Origin: Pelomonas aquatica
GTDB taxonomy: Bacteria; Pseudomonadota; Gammaproteobacteria; Burkholderiales; Burkholderiaceae_C
Direction of reading: 5' to 3'
NCBI RefSeq assembly: GCF_026712205.1
Contig: NZ_JAPPUW010000006.1
Location: forward strand, 186,001 to 250,000
Length of the DNA: 64,000 bases
The translations under genes were made by a program, and so were the position numbers. Numbering within the stretch: the first letter of the stretch is position 1; each line of letters begins with the position of its first letter. The notes under the pieces were generated by a model, which searched no databases, was not told the DNA's origin, and was given only the letters and a program-made list of their open reading frames with translations. This document shows positions 1-9,229 of the stretch, in pieces.

Positions 1-2122
1 GAACCGCCGCAATCTTGCCAGCAGCCTCGTTCATCACGTCCATGTCGTCACCGAAGACCTTGACGGCCACGTCCGAACGCACGCCCGAGATCAGCTCGTT
101 GAACCGCAGCTGGATCGGCTGCGAGAACTCGTAGTTCTGACCCGGGAGCTTTTCGACGTCTGCCTTCACCAGCGCTGCCAGCTCGTCGCGAGTCTTGCGC
201 GGCTCGGGCCACTCGGACTGCGGCTTGAGCATGACGTACGCATCCGAGATGTTCGGCGGCATCGGGTCGGACGCGATCTCAGCGGTGCCAGTGCGGGCGA
301 AGACGCGCTCGATCTCCGGGTACTTGTTCTTCAGCGTGGTCTCGAGCTGCTGCTGCATCGCCACGGACTGCGACAGGCTGGTGCCCGGGATACGCAGCGT
401 TTGGATGGAGAAGTCTCCTTCGTTCAGGCTGGGCACGAATTCGCTACCCATGCGCGTCGCCAGCAGACCGGACAGCAGTACTGTGACGACCGCGATCGTG
501 ATGACCAAGGGCTTGGCATTCATCACACGAACCAGTGCCGGCTCGTAGGCGCGGCGCGCCCAACCCATCAGGAAGTTTTCCTTCTCGGAAACCTTCTTGC
601 CGATGAACAGCGCGACGGCTGCAGGCACGAACGTCATCGACAGGATCATGGCGCCAACGAGCGCGATCACGACCGTGAACGCCATCGGGTGGAACATCTT
701 GCCTTCGACACCCGCCAGCGCAAAGATCGGCAGGTACACGATCATGATGATCAGCTGTCCGAAGAGCAGCGGACGGCGTGCTTCCTGTGATGCCAGGAAC
801 ACCTCGTGGAAGCGTTCCGACTGTGTCAGCGGCCTCCCCTTGTGCTCCTGCGCGTGCGCCAGCCGCCTGACGCAGTTCTCGACGATCACGACGGCGCCGT
901 CGATGATGATGCCGAAGTCGAGCGCACCCAGACTCATCAAGTTCGCGCTGACTTTCTGGTTCACCATGCCCGTGAAGGTGAAGAGCATGGACAGCGGGAT
1001 CACCATCGCGGTCAGGATGGCCGCGCGGATGTTGCCCAGGAACAGGAAGAGGATGACGATCACGAGGATCGCGCCTTCCAGCAGGTTCTTCTTGACGGTG
1101 CCTATCGCCTTGTCGACGAGGGTCGTGCGGTCGTAGACCGTCACTGCATGCACACCAGCCGGCAGGTTCTTGTTGATCTCCTCCATCTTCTTGTCGACGG
1201 CCTGGGACACGGTGCGGCTGTTCTCGCCGATCAGCATGAACACCGTGCCGAGCACGACTTCCTTGCCGTTGTCGGTCGCAGCGCCCGTGCGCAGTTCGCG
1301 GCCTAGCTCGACCGTGGCCACATCCTTGATGCGGACCGGAACGCTGCCTTCGTTGCGCAGCACCACGTTGCCGATGTCAGCGATCGAGCGGACCTGCCCC
1401 GGCGCGCGGATCAGGTACTGCTCGCCGCGTCGCTCGATGTAGCCCGCGCCGACGTTCGCGTTGTTGCGTTCGAGGGCGTTGACGACATCGGCCAGCGTGA
1501 TGCCGTATGAGGCCAGCCGGCTTGGATCCGGCGCGACGTGGTATTCCTTGGCGAAACCACCGATGGTGTTGATCTCGGTGACGCCAGTGACGTTGCGCAA
1601 TTGCGGCTTGATGACCCAGTCCTGGATCTCGCGCAGATCGGTGGGGGTGTACGGCTCACCGTTGGGCTTCTTCGCGCCGGGCTTGGTCTCCACCGTCCAC
1701 AGGTAGATCTCACCAAGACCGGTAGAGATCGGACCAATGTTGGGCTCGACACCTGCCGGCATCTGGCCTCGCGCGCTCTGGATCCGCTCGTTGACGAGCT
1801 GGCGCGCGAAGTAGATATCGGTGCCGTCCTTGAAGATGACGGTGACCTGGGACAGGCCGTAGCGAGACAGCGAGCGGGTCTGCTCCAGCCCCGGCAGGCC
1901 AGCCATGACCGTCTCGATTGGGTACGTCACGCGCTGCTCGGTTTCGAGTGGCGAGTAGCCGGGAGCCTTGGTGTTGATCTGGACCTGGACGTTGGTGATG
2001 TCCGGCACGGCGTCGATGGGCAGCTTCTGGTAGCTGAAGACACCCAGCGCGGCCATGCCGAATACCGCCAGCATGACAAGCCATCGATGCTCGATGGCAA
2101 AACGGATGATGCGTTCAAACAT
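1..2122 (-). CDS. czcA: CzcA-type heavy-metal RND efflux pump (3' end outside window)
   Basis: This is the inner-membrane proton-driven pump of a tripartite Czc/Cus-type system exporting divalent cations (Co/Zn/Cd in the CzcA subgroup). About 707 residues are visible; the family is near 1040, so the C-terminal third lies left of the window. It begins MFERIIRFAIEHRW with the first membrane helix. The fourth-helix motif DFGIIIDGAVVIVEN, near residues 402-417, is the heavy-metal RND signature, and both aspartates and the glutamate are present. The start codon lies 14 bp after the stop of the adaptor gene, so czcCBA form one minus-strand operon. Substrate choice (Co/Zn/Cd rather than Cu/Ag) is inferred from the motif and from the CzcI/CzcE neighbours. 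The reading frame is open throughout. Confidence 0.93.
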   Translation of the reverse strand, partial: MFERIIRFAIEHRWLVMLAVFGMAALGVFSYQKLPIDAVPDITNVQVQINTKAPGYSPLETEQRVTYPIETVMAGLPGLEQTRSLSRYGLSQVTVIFKDGTDIYFARQLVNERIQSARGQMPAGVEPNIGPISTGLGEIYLWTVETKPGAKKPNGEPYTPTDLREIQDWVIKPQLRNVTGVTEINTIGGFAKEYHVAPDPSRLASYGITLADVVNALERNNANVGAGYIERRGEQYLIRAPGQVRSIADIGNVVLRNEGSVPVRIKDVATVELGRELRTGAATDNGKEVVLGTVFMLIGENSRTVSQAVDKKMEEINKNLPAGVHAVTVYDRTTLVDKAIGTVKKNLLEGAILVIVILFLFLGNIRAAILTAMVIPLSMLFTFTGMVNQKVSANLMSLGALDFGIIIDGAVVIVENCVRRLAHAQEHKGRPLTQSERFHEVFLASQEARRPLLFGQLIIMIVYLPIFALAGVEGKMFHPMAFTVVIALVGAMILSMTFVPAAVALFIGKKVSEKENFLMGWARRAYEPALVRVMNAKPLVITIAVVTVLLSGLLATRMGSEFVPSLNEGDFSIQTLRIPGTSLSQSVAMQQQLETTLKNKYPEIERVFARTGTAEIASDPMPPNISDAYVMLKPQSEWPEPRKTRDELAALVKADVEKLPGQNYEFSQPIQLRFNELISGVRSDVAVKVFGDDMDVMNEAAGKIAAV

Positions 2123-2135
2123 TTGGACGCCTCTT

Positions 2136-3743
2136 TCAGTGCGCGTGCGTAGCCGACGCCTTGCCGGCCTCGGACTTGATGACGAAAGCGCCGGAGGTTG
2201 CGTATTGCGCCCCCGCCTTCAGGCCGGACTTGACCTCGGTGCGCTTGCCGTCGCTGCGACCCAGCTCGATCGGGACCGGCGCGAAGCCACTGGCGGTGCG
2301 CACGAACACGATCGACTTGCCTTCCATCGTCTGGACAGCATCGGCGGTCACCGTGACCGGAGCGTCCGTCTCGCCAGCGGCCACCTCGACATTCACGAAC
2401 AGGCCAGGACGCCAGGCGGTCTGGGGGTTGTCGACGACCACGCGGGCCTGCGCGGTGCGCGTCTGCTCGCCGATCAGCGCGCCGACATAGGCGACCTTGC
2501 CCACCGCCGTCTGCTCGAACGCCGTCGTCTTGATGGTCACGTTCTCGCCGATGCGAACCTGGGGCAGGCTGCTGGCCGGCACGTTGATCTGTGCCCAGAC
2601 CGAGCGCAGGTCAGAGATGGTGAAGACGTTGACGTCCTCACGCACTTGTTCGCCCAGGGCGATATGCTTCTCGACGATCACGCCGTTGAATGGGGCACGC
2701 AGCTCGAAGCGGTTGAGCGCGGACGAATCAGCCGAAGCGCCAATGGCGTTCAGTTTCTGGCGTGCGTTGGCCACCGCAATCTCGGATTCGCGCATGGCCT
2801 GCTCAGCCTGCTGCACGTCCTGCTGCGGCGAGATGCGCTGTTCAAACAGCTGTTTCTCACGCTCGTAGGTCGCACGTGTCAGTTGCAAGCGCTTTTGCGC
2901 GGCCTGCAGCTCAGAACGCTGGTCGGACACGCTGGAGCTGTTGATCACTGCGAGCACCTGGCCCTTCGTGACCTGCTGGCCCAAGGAGACTGCAACCGAC
3001 TCCACCACGCCACCGACGCGAGGAACGACGTGGGCAGTCTTGTCTTCGTTGAAGGCGATCTCGCCTGGCAACTGCAGAGCCGTCCGAATCTTCGCCGGCC
3101 CGGATTTGTCGATGGAAACGCCAGCCGCCTGGATCTGCTCAGCGGTCATCGCGACCGCCCCTTCATCCTTTGCGAAATTGAAACTCAAAGGGCCTCCGCC
3201 CGTTTGAACGCTGACCGTGCCCTTGAACAGGTGCGGCTCCTCGATGTTCTGGGCACTGACAAGCGCGCCACCCTGCAGGGCGAACGAAATCTTCTCCGGA
3301 TCCTGACCCGGACGCTCGAGCTGGGCGGCCACTTGCTCCGCAGTGACCTTCACGGGCTTTCCTGCGTTGGTCACCCACAGCTTGATGCGTGGGGCGCCGC
3401 CGTCCTCGGAGAGCAACATCTCGACGGTGAGACCCTTCTGCTCGCCAAGGATGTCGCCGCCGTTGGCGCCCTTCTGTGCGTCTTCGTGATGCTCGCCGTC
3501 CCCATGGCTGTCTGCATCCTTGTGGCCTTTGTCCCCCTTCGCTTCGCCATGGTGCTCATCGTCTCCATGGCCTTTGGCTTCGCCATGGCCCTCGCTCTTC
3601 TCCGATGCGGGCGCACTGCCGCCCATGCGAAGGATGGAGAACGTGCCCACAGCGCCCAGCGCCAGGACCACCGCAATGGCGATCATCTGCTTCTTGCCGA
3701 GCGAGGCGCGTGCGCCCTCGGACGTGTTTTGGTTGAATTTCAT
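2136..3743 (-). CDS. czcB: CzcB-type periplasmic adaptor with His-rich N-terminal segment
   Basis: This 535-residue membrane-fusion protein links the RND pump to the outer-membrane channel. An N-terminal anchor (about residues 20-40, IAVVLALGAVGTFSIL) is followed by a histidine/aspartate-rich stretch at about residues 48-90 with repeated HG, HGD and HH units. That stretch is typical of CzcB and is a plausible periplasmic metal-binding region. Beyond it come the barrel-sandwich, alpha-hairpin (QQVTKGQVLAVINS, then heptad-rich sequence) and beta-barrel domains. The gene ends 13 bp before czcA and starts 26 bp after czcC. The ATG at 3743 precedes MKFNQNTSEG. The assignment to CzcB rather than CusB rests on the His-rich region and length; cation specificity is inferred. 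Confidence 0.93.
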   Translation of the reverse strand: MKFNQNTSEGARASLGKKQMIAIAVVLALGAVGTFSILRMGGSAPASEKSEGHGEAKGHGDDEHHGEAKGDKGHKDADSHGDGEHHEDAQKGANGGDILGEQKGLTVEMLLSEDGGAPRIKLWVTNAGKPVKVTAEQVAAQLERPGQDPEKISFALQGGALVSAQNIEEPHLFKGTVSVQTGGGPLSFNFAKDEGAVAMTAEQIQAAGVSIDKSGPAKIRTALQLPGEIAFNEDKTAHVVPRVGGVVESVAVSLGQQVTKGQVLAVINSSSVSDQRSELQAAQKRLQLTRATYEREKQLFEQRISPQQDVQQAEQAMRESEIAVANARQKLNAIGASADSSALNRFELRAPFNGVIVEKHIALGEQVREDVNVFTISDLRSVWAQINVPASSLPQVRIGENVTIKTTAFEQTAVGKVAYVGALIGEQTRTAQARVVVDNPQTAWRPGLFVNVEVAAGETDAPVTVTADAVQTMEGKSIVFVRTASGFAPVPIELGRSDGKRTEVKSGLKAGAQYATSGAFVIKSEAGKASATHAH

Positions 3744-3769
3744 CGTTGATCTCGAAGTTGGATTGCCGC

Positions 3770-5071
3770 TCAGGGCCGGTCTGACGTGGAGCCGAGCTTG
3801 CGGTCGATCTCTGCAGCCGTGCGGTGAACCTGCGCCACCGCGGTGAAGTACTGGCTGCGGACCTGGAGCCAGGTGCGTTGGGCGTCCAGAGCGTCGAGGA
3901 AGCTGAACTTGCCAAGCTCGAACCCGGTCTTGGCGGCTTCATAGGCGCTTTGCGCACCTGGCAGCACTTCCTTGCGCAACGCCTCGACCTCGTCCTTGCG
4001 TGCCTGCAGCAGGTCTGCCATCTGGAGGACTTCAGAGCGCAGCCGAAGCTCCTCTGCCTGTGCGGTGGCCTGGGCGGCATCGCGGCGACGCAGCGCCTCC
4101 AACTGCGTGCCTTGGTTGCGGTCAAAGAACGGCAACGGCACCGACACGCTGAAGACAGGCTGGTTACGGCCAATGTCCTGAGCCCGGCGGGCGCCAAGAC
4201 CAACCGTCACGTTCGGCACGCCGTTCGCTCGCGCGAGGCCGTAGGTCGCCTCCGCACGCTGCACTTCGAGCTGTGCGCGGCGCACCGCCGGCGCTTCGGG
4301 AAGACGGGCCATGATGTCGGGAGCCGAAGGGGCAACAGGCAAGGCGTCCACATTTCCGTCCAAACGCTGGATAGACCCCTCAGGCGCTCCCATGACCGCG
4401 GACAGTGCGCGCAAGGCCGCAGAGGCCTCCGCTTGCGCTTGGCGCAGGTCAATGCGCGCCGTCGAGGCCGCAACCCGGGCTCGCGTCTCCTCGGTCGGCG
4501 ACACCTTGCCGGCTGTCACGCGGCGAGTCGCCGCATCAACACCGCTGGTGGCAATTCGCAAGGATTCCTCGACCACCTTGACCCGCTCCTGCGCAGTCAA
4601 GGCATCGAAAAACGCCTGGATGGCCACGGCACGCACATCAGCACGCGTCGCCACCAGATCGAGGGCCGCAATGTCCTTGCCGCGCCGAGCCAGTTCGACC
4701 CGGGCCGCACGCTTGCCGCCCAGTTCGAGCGTTTGGCTGAGCTGCACTGTGGTGACACGCGTGCCGTTTTTTACGTCCTCTTGATCGACGCCAAGTACGG
4801 GGTTCGGGATCAGGCCGGCCTGCCGGACCGTACCGTCGTTGGCGTCGAGTTCGGCCGTAGCGGCGCGAAGCTGTGGGTTCTGCGCCAACGCAGTGTCCAC
4901 GGCGGTGCGCAGGGTCAGCGGCGCAACCTGTGCGACGGGCGCGGAGGCCGGTGCCGCTGCCGGCGCGATTCGCAGCTCAGCAACAGCAGGTGTGGGGTTC
5001 CCAGACGATTGCGCCTGGGCAAGGGATGAGAGGAGTGCCGCACAAGCCAGCGGCACAAGGGTTCTGCGCAT
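3770..5071 (-). CDS. czcC: CzcC-type TolC-family outer-membrane channel
   Basis: This 433-residue outer-membrane efflux protein has a signal peptide (MRRTLVPLACAALLSSLAQAQS) and two TolC-like repeats rich in long amphipathic helices. It contains the typical phrases TVQLSQTLELGGKRAARVELA and VSVPLPFFDRNQG. It completes the CzcCBA pump and is the first gene of the minus-strand czcCBA run, with a 26-bp gap to czcB. The CzcI-like gene lies 109 bp upstream on the same strand and probably shares its transcript. I see no truncation and no missing helix block. Family membership is certain; the metal range is inferred from the neighbours. Confidence 0.92.
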   Translation of the reverse strand: MRRTLVPLACAALLSSLAQAQSSGNPTPAVAELRIAPAAAPASAPVAQVAPLTLRTAVDTALAQNPQLRAATAELDANDGTVRQAGLIPNPVLGVDQEDVKNGTRVTTVQLSQTLELGGKRAARVELARRGKDIAALDLVATRADVRAVAIQAFFDALTAQERVKVVEESLRIATSGVDAATRRVTAGKVSPTEETRARVAASTARIDLRQAQAEASAALRALSAVMGAPEGSIQRLDGNVDALPVAPSAPDIMARLPEAPAVRRAQLEVQRAEATYGLARANGVPNVTVGLGARRAQDIGRNQPVFSVSVPLPFFDRNQGTQLEALRRRDAAQATAQAEELRLRSEVLQMADLLQARKDEVEALRKEVLPGAQSAYEAAKTGFELGKFSFLDALDAQRTWLQVRSQYFTAVAQVHRTAAEIDRKLGSTSDRP

Positions 5072-5180
5072 CGAAAACTCCGGGGTTGTTGGAACAACGC
5101 GAGGGTTTCGGCGAGTGCAGTGCTGCGGTCAGGGCCGCATCAGACGAGAAAGGGGTTGGAACGGAACTGCGCTCGCCGAA

Positions 5181-5561
5181 TCAGGCGACGCGCCAGTTGG
5201 GGCGTTCGAGGAGGTCAGGCCCGCGCGAACGGAAGGCCTGGTTGGACGCGAAGTCCACGGCGTAGGCAGCGCTGGCATCGAACTTCAGCTCTTCTGCCAC
5301 CAGCGGCTTCGCCAAGCTCAGGTGGCAGTAGCCGCAGTCGTTGTCGCCGACCAGCTTGATGCTCTTGGAACCCGACTTGTCTCCCAGATGCTTGCCGGAT
5401 GCCTTGGATCCGGACTCGCCGCTGGCCTCATGCTCATGGACGTGGTGTCCGATGTGAGTCTTCGTCGGGACTTGCTCGTGCTGGCAATAGGCTGCCGCTG
5501 CCGACCAGGCGAACTGGACGGGCAGGACAAACAGCAGAAGGATGGTCAGCCAGCGACGCAT
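5181..5561 (-). CDS. czcI: CzcI-like small exported metal-resistance protein (copy 1)
   Basis: This 126-residue protein has a short signal peptide (MRRWLTILLLFVLPVQFAWS), a histidine-containing mature N-terminus (HIGHHVHEHE) and a CxxC pair (DNDCGYCHLSLAKP). This layout is that of CzcI, found upstream of czcC in Cupriavidus-type clusters and linked to control of czc expression. A second protein with the same VLPVQFA signal peptide and the same His and Cys clusters lies at 9981-10322. The gene precedes czcC by 109 bp on the same strand. No promoter could be assigned with confidence. The molecular role of CzcI is poorly defined, so function is given by family and position. Confidence 0.8.
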   Translation of the reverse strand: MRRWLTILLLFVLPVQFAWSAAAAYCQHEQVPTKTHIGHHVHEHEASGESGSKASGKHLGDKSGSKSIKLVGDNDCGYCHLSLAKPLVAEELKFDASAAYAVDFASNQAFRSRGPDLLERPNWRVA

Positions 5562-5715
5562 GGACCGGATTGTGTCGTGAATCTGTTAATCGTGAGTGAA
5601 TTGGTGGCGACCAATCCCGTGAAATCGTTCGCAGTGCAAGCTTGCCCTGCCTTGCAGAAGCCTGATTGGCTCCATCCGCGGCCCGGTCCGGACCGCGGAT
5701 CAGAGCCCGCAGGCA

Positions 5716-6072
5716 TCAAGCGCCTTCGCTCTCGTTGCGCGAGACGTAGACCATCAGCTTCTTGTCGGTGAAGCCCTGGGGAGCGATGGTGCGAACGTCC
5801 AGCGGACGGTGTCCGGCCGAGTTGAACTTCCAGGTGAAGTTCTTGCCAGCGCTCTGGAACGTCACCACGTCACCGCAGTTCACGTTGATGGCCTTGCCGG
5901 CGTCGACATTGACGATTCGCGCGTCCGGAGTCGCGGCGACTACTTCCCCGTGGACCGACTTGCCGTTGAGCATCCGGTCGTTGGCGGGAGCCGACTGGGG
6001 GCCGGCTTGGACGGCGCTGACGGCAAAGACGAGGCTGGCAATGAGGGCGGAGGCAGAAAAGGCGCGGTTCAT
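5716..6072 (-). CDS. czcE: CzcE-like periplasmic metal-binding protein
   Basis: This 118-residue exported protein begins MNRAFSASALIASLVFAVSAVQA, a clear signal peptide. I chose the ATG at 6072, with AGGA about 8 bases upstream, rather than the longer in-frame start at 6114, because it places the signal peptide at the N-terminus. The mature part (VNVDAGKAINVNCGDVVTFQSAG, then FTWKFNS and a short beta-rich C-terminus) resembles CzcE, a small periplasmic protein that binds copper in Cupriavidus metallidurans. It lies 154 bp upstream of the CzcI-like gene on the same strand and probably belongs to the same metal-induced group. Metal preference cannot be read from the sequence. Confidence 0.75.
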   Translation of the reverse strand: MNRAFSASALIASLVFAVSAVQAGPQSAPANDRMLNGKSVHGEVVAATPDARIVNVDAGKAINVNCGDVVTFQSAGKNFTWKFNSAGHRPLDVRTIAPQGFTDKKLMVYVSRNESEGA

Positions 6073-6227
6073 AAAGGTTCCTACTTCGGCGGACGGGTTG
6101 CTCGGGAGAGCCACCTGAGGCGTTCACCATGGAATGAACTTTAGAAATGCGACCCCGACGGGAAGCCTGCCCTTCTCATTACAAATCTGTCATGTGGAAG
6201 CGGGCCTGGCGGCGCCGGGTAGCTGCC

Positions 6228-7523
6228 CTAACGAAACCAGTCATCGTCAAGAACATCCTTTCCCAGGGCAATCTCGCGTTCTGCATCGATCATCACGCGG
6301 GCGACCTCCGACTCCGGCAACTTGACCCGGACCAGGTGGGAACTCGAGACTTCAACGACGGCGTTGGGATGCGCCTCCAACACCCGGGGTTCGGCAAGGG
6401 TCCGGGTCGTCTCTTTGTCCATGGGGCTGTACGGCCTCATCTCGTCGACCGACTCCCGGAAGCTCATGAGCTGGTACTTCAGTTGCCGGCGAAGGTTGAT
6501 CTCGATCTCAGCCTTGCGTTCGCTGAGCATGTCCTCGAACCCCGTTGCGTGTCGACCGACCTGATCGACCAGCTTCTGCTCCACCCCTTCCAGATCCTGC
6601 AACGCTCTCACGGCTGTGAAGATGCCCACCGAAATCGAGGCGTACATCTGCGTGACGGGCATGTTGTAGTCGGTTGTGCCGATTCCCTCTCGCTGCTTGA
6701 CCTGCGAACTCGAAACCTGCCAATAGAACGTTCCTGCTCCGTACGCGTCCCGGGCCCACTCAAAGCGCTGCCGGACGGCATCGAGCACTTGCGGATACAC
6801 CGTACTCCAGACCCCACTGACCGCAGGCCCGCGATCCTCCGTGAAGAGCCTATTCACGGGAATCACGGTGCACCGCCCCTGATCGGCCATCGCCGTGATC
6901 TCTCGCTGGTACCGCGACGCCACCTCGGCGCCCCGCGCATCGACGATCAGAACAAAGTGACACTCGTTGAGCCCGAGTTCTTCGAACGCCTTGAAAATCT
7001 CACAGATGGCCCGCCCAGAGACTACCGTGTCGACGAAGATGAACTTCTCAGTGGGCAGCTTGCTGGGCAAGGCCGCCAGCCACGATCGCTTGGCCAGGCT
7101 CTCGACCAGCACCTTGTAGAGGGTCAGGTGCGGGTCGGTCCCGTTGCGCCGGACCAGTGCCGCAAGGACTCGGCTCCAATACCGACGGATCGACATCGTC
7201 GTCTGTGTTGCATCCTGCGGATCTGCGGAGAAGGGGAGAACGAGCTTCTGGTGGAAGGGCGAATATGTGAGTTCGGTCATCTCCCTCAGACGGTCGTCGA
7301 AGTTCGGCAGTGCGCGAACGTCTAGTCGCCAGGCCGCCGCGGCAGCGTTGATGAACGGCACCGCGCCTCGGCTGGGAACAACCAGATGCCGGTAGCCCTC
7401 CTTGACCAGCACTCGGATGTAATCGGACAGGTCCTTTGACGCACGGGCATAGTCGATCAAGTTGTCGACATTGAACTCGTTCTGCCAGAGCGCTGATATC
7501 GGCTGTGGATCTTCATTCGTCAT
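6228..7523 (-). CDS. phosphoribosyltransferase-like protein, last gene of an unknown operon
   Basis: This 431-residue cytosolic protein has a phosphoribosyltransferase-like core. Near residue 50 it has LVVPSRGAVPF, resembling the loop entering a PRTase fold. Near residues 165-190 the segment KFIFVDTVVSGRAICEIF aligns with the PRPP-binding pattern: a hydrophobic strand ending in an acidic residue, then T-x-x-S/T-G-x-x. The usual second acidic residue (DD/ED) is replaced by D-T, so catalysis is uncertain. About 200 further helical residues show no domain I recognise. It starts in an ATGA overlap with the 241-residue gene upstream. PRTase-like domains occur in several bacterial conflict-type operons, but I cannot name this one. 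It could equally be nucleotide salvage or signalling. Confidence 0.6.
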   Translation of the reverse strand: MTNEDPQPISALWQNEFNVDNLIDYARASKDLSDYIRVLVKEGYRHLVVPSRGAVPFINAAAAAWRLDVRALPNFDDRLREMTELTYSPFHQKLVLPFSADPQDATQTTMSIRRYWSRVLAALVRRNGTDPHLTLYKVLVESLAKRSWLAALPSKLPTEKFIFVDTVVSGRAICEIFKAFEELGLNECHFVLIVDARGAEVASRYQREITAMADQGRCTVIPVNRLFTEDRGPAVSGVWSTVYPQVLDAVRQRFEWARDAYGAGTFYWQVSSSQVKQREGIGTTDYNMPVTQMYASISVGIFTAVRALQDLEGVEQKLVDQVGRHATGFEDMLSERKAEIEINLRRQLKYQLMSFRESVDEMRPYSPMDKETTRTLAEPRVLEAHPNAVVEVSSSHLVRVKLPESEVARVMIDAEREIALGKDVLDDDWFR

Positions 7524-8245
7524 GCGGCAGTTCCCCTTTCACCCGTCTCGTCCGTTGGTCGGGTGACCCCTTCCGCGAGCACGATCTGAACGTCATCGTT
7601 GTCCGGCCATCCAAGCCGCACCAGCCAGGCCGAAATCGGGCTCGCGGCCTCCCGTGGCTCTCCCTGATCAGGATCGAACTCGAGACCGACCTTGGCATGC
7701 GTCCACAGGACGCCGACGAGATACTTCACGTCGTCGCAGAGCTGTTCCCTCGAGGTGGACAACAGATGTTGGTGCCGCTCCATCGTCGCGTCAGCGAATG
7801 GGTTGGGAACGTGAAGATGCTCTCCAGCGCGTTCGTAGATTTCGATGAAGCGTTCGAGTGTCTGCTTCTCCTCGCCCTCATCGAAATGCCAGACCCCCTC
7901 GGCAACCACCTGCACGCTCCTGATCGGAATCGGCAGGAAGTGCGGTGTGATCTTCGATAACCGCCTCAGGATGTCACCGACCTTCCAATCACGCGTGTAG
8001 TCGGGGTTGTCCTTGGCCTCTGCACGAAGCGCGGCATACCGGGTCTCGTCGGAAGAGATGCTTGCGAAGGCCACCAACTCCACGACTTTGCGGATCTGTA
8101 GCCACATGAACTCGTTGTCGGTGTCCAGGGTCAAGGTGCGAGGCTTCTTCGCTCCCTGGATGCGAGTGATGGCGCGCAAACGGCGCTTCACCTCGACCAT
8201 GGCTGCGTGATATCGCTCGTGTGCCGAAGCTTTTGGGTCGGTCAT
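7520..8245 (-). CDS. hypothetical cytosolic protein co-operonic with the PRTase-like gene
   Basis: This 241-residue soluble protein has no signal peptide or membrane segment. Its N-terminal half is helical and basic (HERYHAAMVEVKRRLRAI), and its central part has several tryptophans and an acidic helix (FDEGEEKQTLERFIEIYERAGEH). I recognise no family. It has a good ribosome-binding site (AAGGAAG about 8 bases before the ATG) and its stop overlaps the start of the PRTase-like gene (ATGA), so the two are very probably translationally coupled. The gene upstream ends 37 bp away. Its role is presumably tied to the PRTase-like protein, which is inference from context only. Confidence 0.7.
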   Translation of the reverse strand: MTDPKASAHERYHAAMVEVKRRLRAITRIQGAKKPRTLTLDTDNEFMWLQIRKVVELVAFASISSDETRYAALRAEAKDNPDYTRDWKVGDILRRLSKITPHFLPIPIRSVQVVAEGVWHFDEGEEKQTLERFIEIYERAGEHLHVPNPFADATMERHQHLLSTSREQLCDDVKYLVGVLWTHAKVGLEFDPDQGEPREAASPISAWLVRLGWPDNDDVQIVLAEGVTRPTDETGERGTAA

Positions 8246-8282
8246 TGAGTTCTTCCTTTGGTTGGAAGGGATTCCCTGCGGT

Positions 8283-8681
8283 TCACGGCGCGAGCAGCGC
8301 GCTCAACAGTGAGGCGTTCCGGTAGGCCACCATCAACGCATTCCTGGTCCCGCCGTCGGCACGGCCGCCCGCGGTCTGAACGTTGGCGACCTCCAGAACT
8401 TGCTTGAGCTTGCGCGCTGCATCGTGGATCTCCGTGATGTCGTGCTCTAGCGAAATCGCCAACCGCAGGATTTCGACATGTCGATCGGCGTCGCGCAGGT
8501 GGACCCGGAGCTGTCGCTGCCACGGCTTGGAGGGCGGAATCCTCTCCAGCAACCCGGTGACGATCACGTCGATGTCGTTGATAGCCTTCCCGATCGCCTC
8601 GAAATGCGCGGCAGCCGATTCGGGTGGCAGGTCCGGCATCTTGTCGCCCGGCTCGGCCTCGTCTCGTCTCTTATCCATCAT
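8283..8681 (-). CDS. small helical hypothetical protein
   Basis: This 132-residue protein is predicted to be almost wholly alpha-helical (HFEAIGKAINDIDVIVTGLL, HVEILRLAISLEHDITEIH, AARKLKQVLEVA), with no membrane segment. I placed the start at the ATGATG at 8681/8678, overlapping the stop of the lipoprotein gene; a longer in-frame extension to 8786 would lie wholly inside that gene. The tight overlap makes it part of the operon 9549 to 6228. The pattern of short amphipathic helices resembles four-helix bundle proteins, but I cannot assign a family or function. Confidence 0.65.
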   Translation of the reverse strand: MMDKRRDEAEPGDKMPDLPPESAAAHFEAIGKAINDIDVIVTGLLERIPPSKPWQRQLRVHLRDADRHVEILRLAISLEHDITEIHDAARKLKQVLEVANVQTAGGRADGGTRNALMVAYRNASLLSALLAP

Positions 8682-9229
8682 TCGCGTCCACCCACCTTCA
8701 CGTCGGCCACCAACCGACTCTTCATCGCTCTGTCGCGGATAGAGGAGTCGCCCATCTCCAACCGGTACCACTCGTTCCAGAACCACAGACTCCCGATCAG
8801 CTCGACAAAGACCACTTGGCCAGCGTCGCCGCGCACATCAAGCACACCCCTGCCCTTCTTCCACTCAAAGCTCAGTTTGTGGAGGCCCGGTGGGACCACC
8901 AACCTGACGAAGGATGCCGGCGTGGTGCCCACGAGCTCTCCGCCATCCATAGTCACGTTGACCACGTAGGCGGCATCGCCCCAGCGCCTGCGCACAACGT
9001 AGACGACCAGGCTGCCTGGCACCGGCTCGAACCTCTTCGCCTTTTCGTCGGCGGCGAGGTCTGGCACCGGCCCTGGCGTGCACGTCGGCTTTGAACCAGA
9101 GCGTGTTTTGGCGCGGAAGCAGTAGCGGTCGTCAGGCGGCCTGAGCGGACGCTCGGCGCAGCCCGCCAGTTGCAAACTGCCAAGGGACAACACACTCACA
9201 ATGGCCACGCGCCTGCGTATGGTGATCAT
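8678..9229 (-). CDS. lipoprotein, second gene of the PRTase/zinc-ribbon operon
   Basis: This 183-residue predicted lipoprotein begins MITIRRRVAIVSVLSLGSLQLAGC; the lipobox LAGC places the acylated cysteine at about residue 24. The mature part has a beta-rich core: PGSLVVYVVRRRWGDAAYVVNVTMDG, a threonine/proline turn, then VPPGLHKLSFEW. This is the layout of DUF2846-like lipoproteins, which carry small beta-sandwich domains. The start overlaps the stop of the zinc-ribbon gene (ATGA at 9229-9226) and the stop overlaps the next start. An envelope lipoprotein beside a cytosolic PRTase-like protein suggests the system spans two compartments. The domain assignment is tentative. Confidence 0.72.
   Translation of the reverse strand: MITIRRRVAIVSVLSLGSLQLAGCAERPLRPPDDRYCFRAKTRSGSKPTCTPGPVPDLAADEKAKRFEPVPGSLVVYVVRRRWGDAAYVVNVTMDGGELVGTTPASFVRLVVPPGLHKLSFEWKKGRGVLDVRGDAGQVVFVELIGSLWFWNEWYRLEMGDSSIRDRAMKSRLVADVKVGGRE

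Noticed and set aside
2055-3749. 564-residue plus-strand ORF over czcB
   Set aside because: It is the antisense shadow of the adaptor gene, with His/Arg/Asp-rich composition and no start site; the minus-strand product has clear family motifs.
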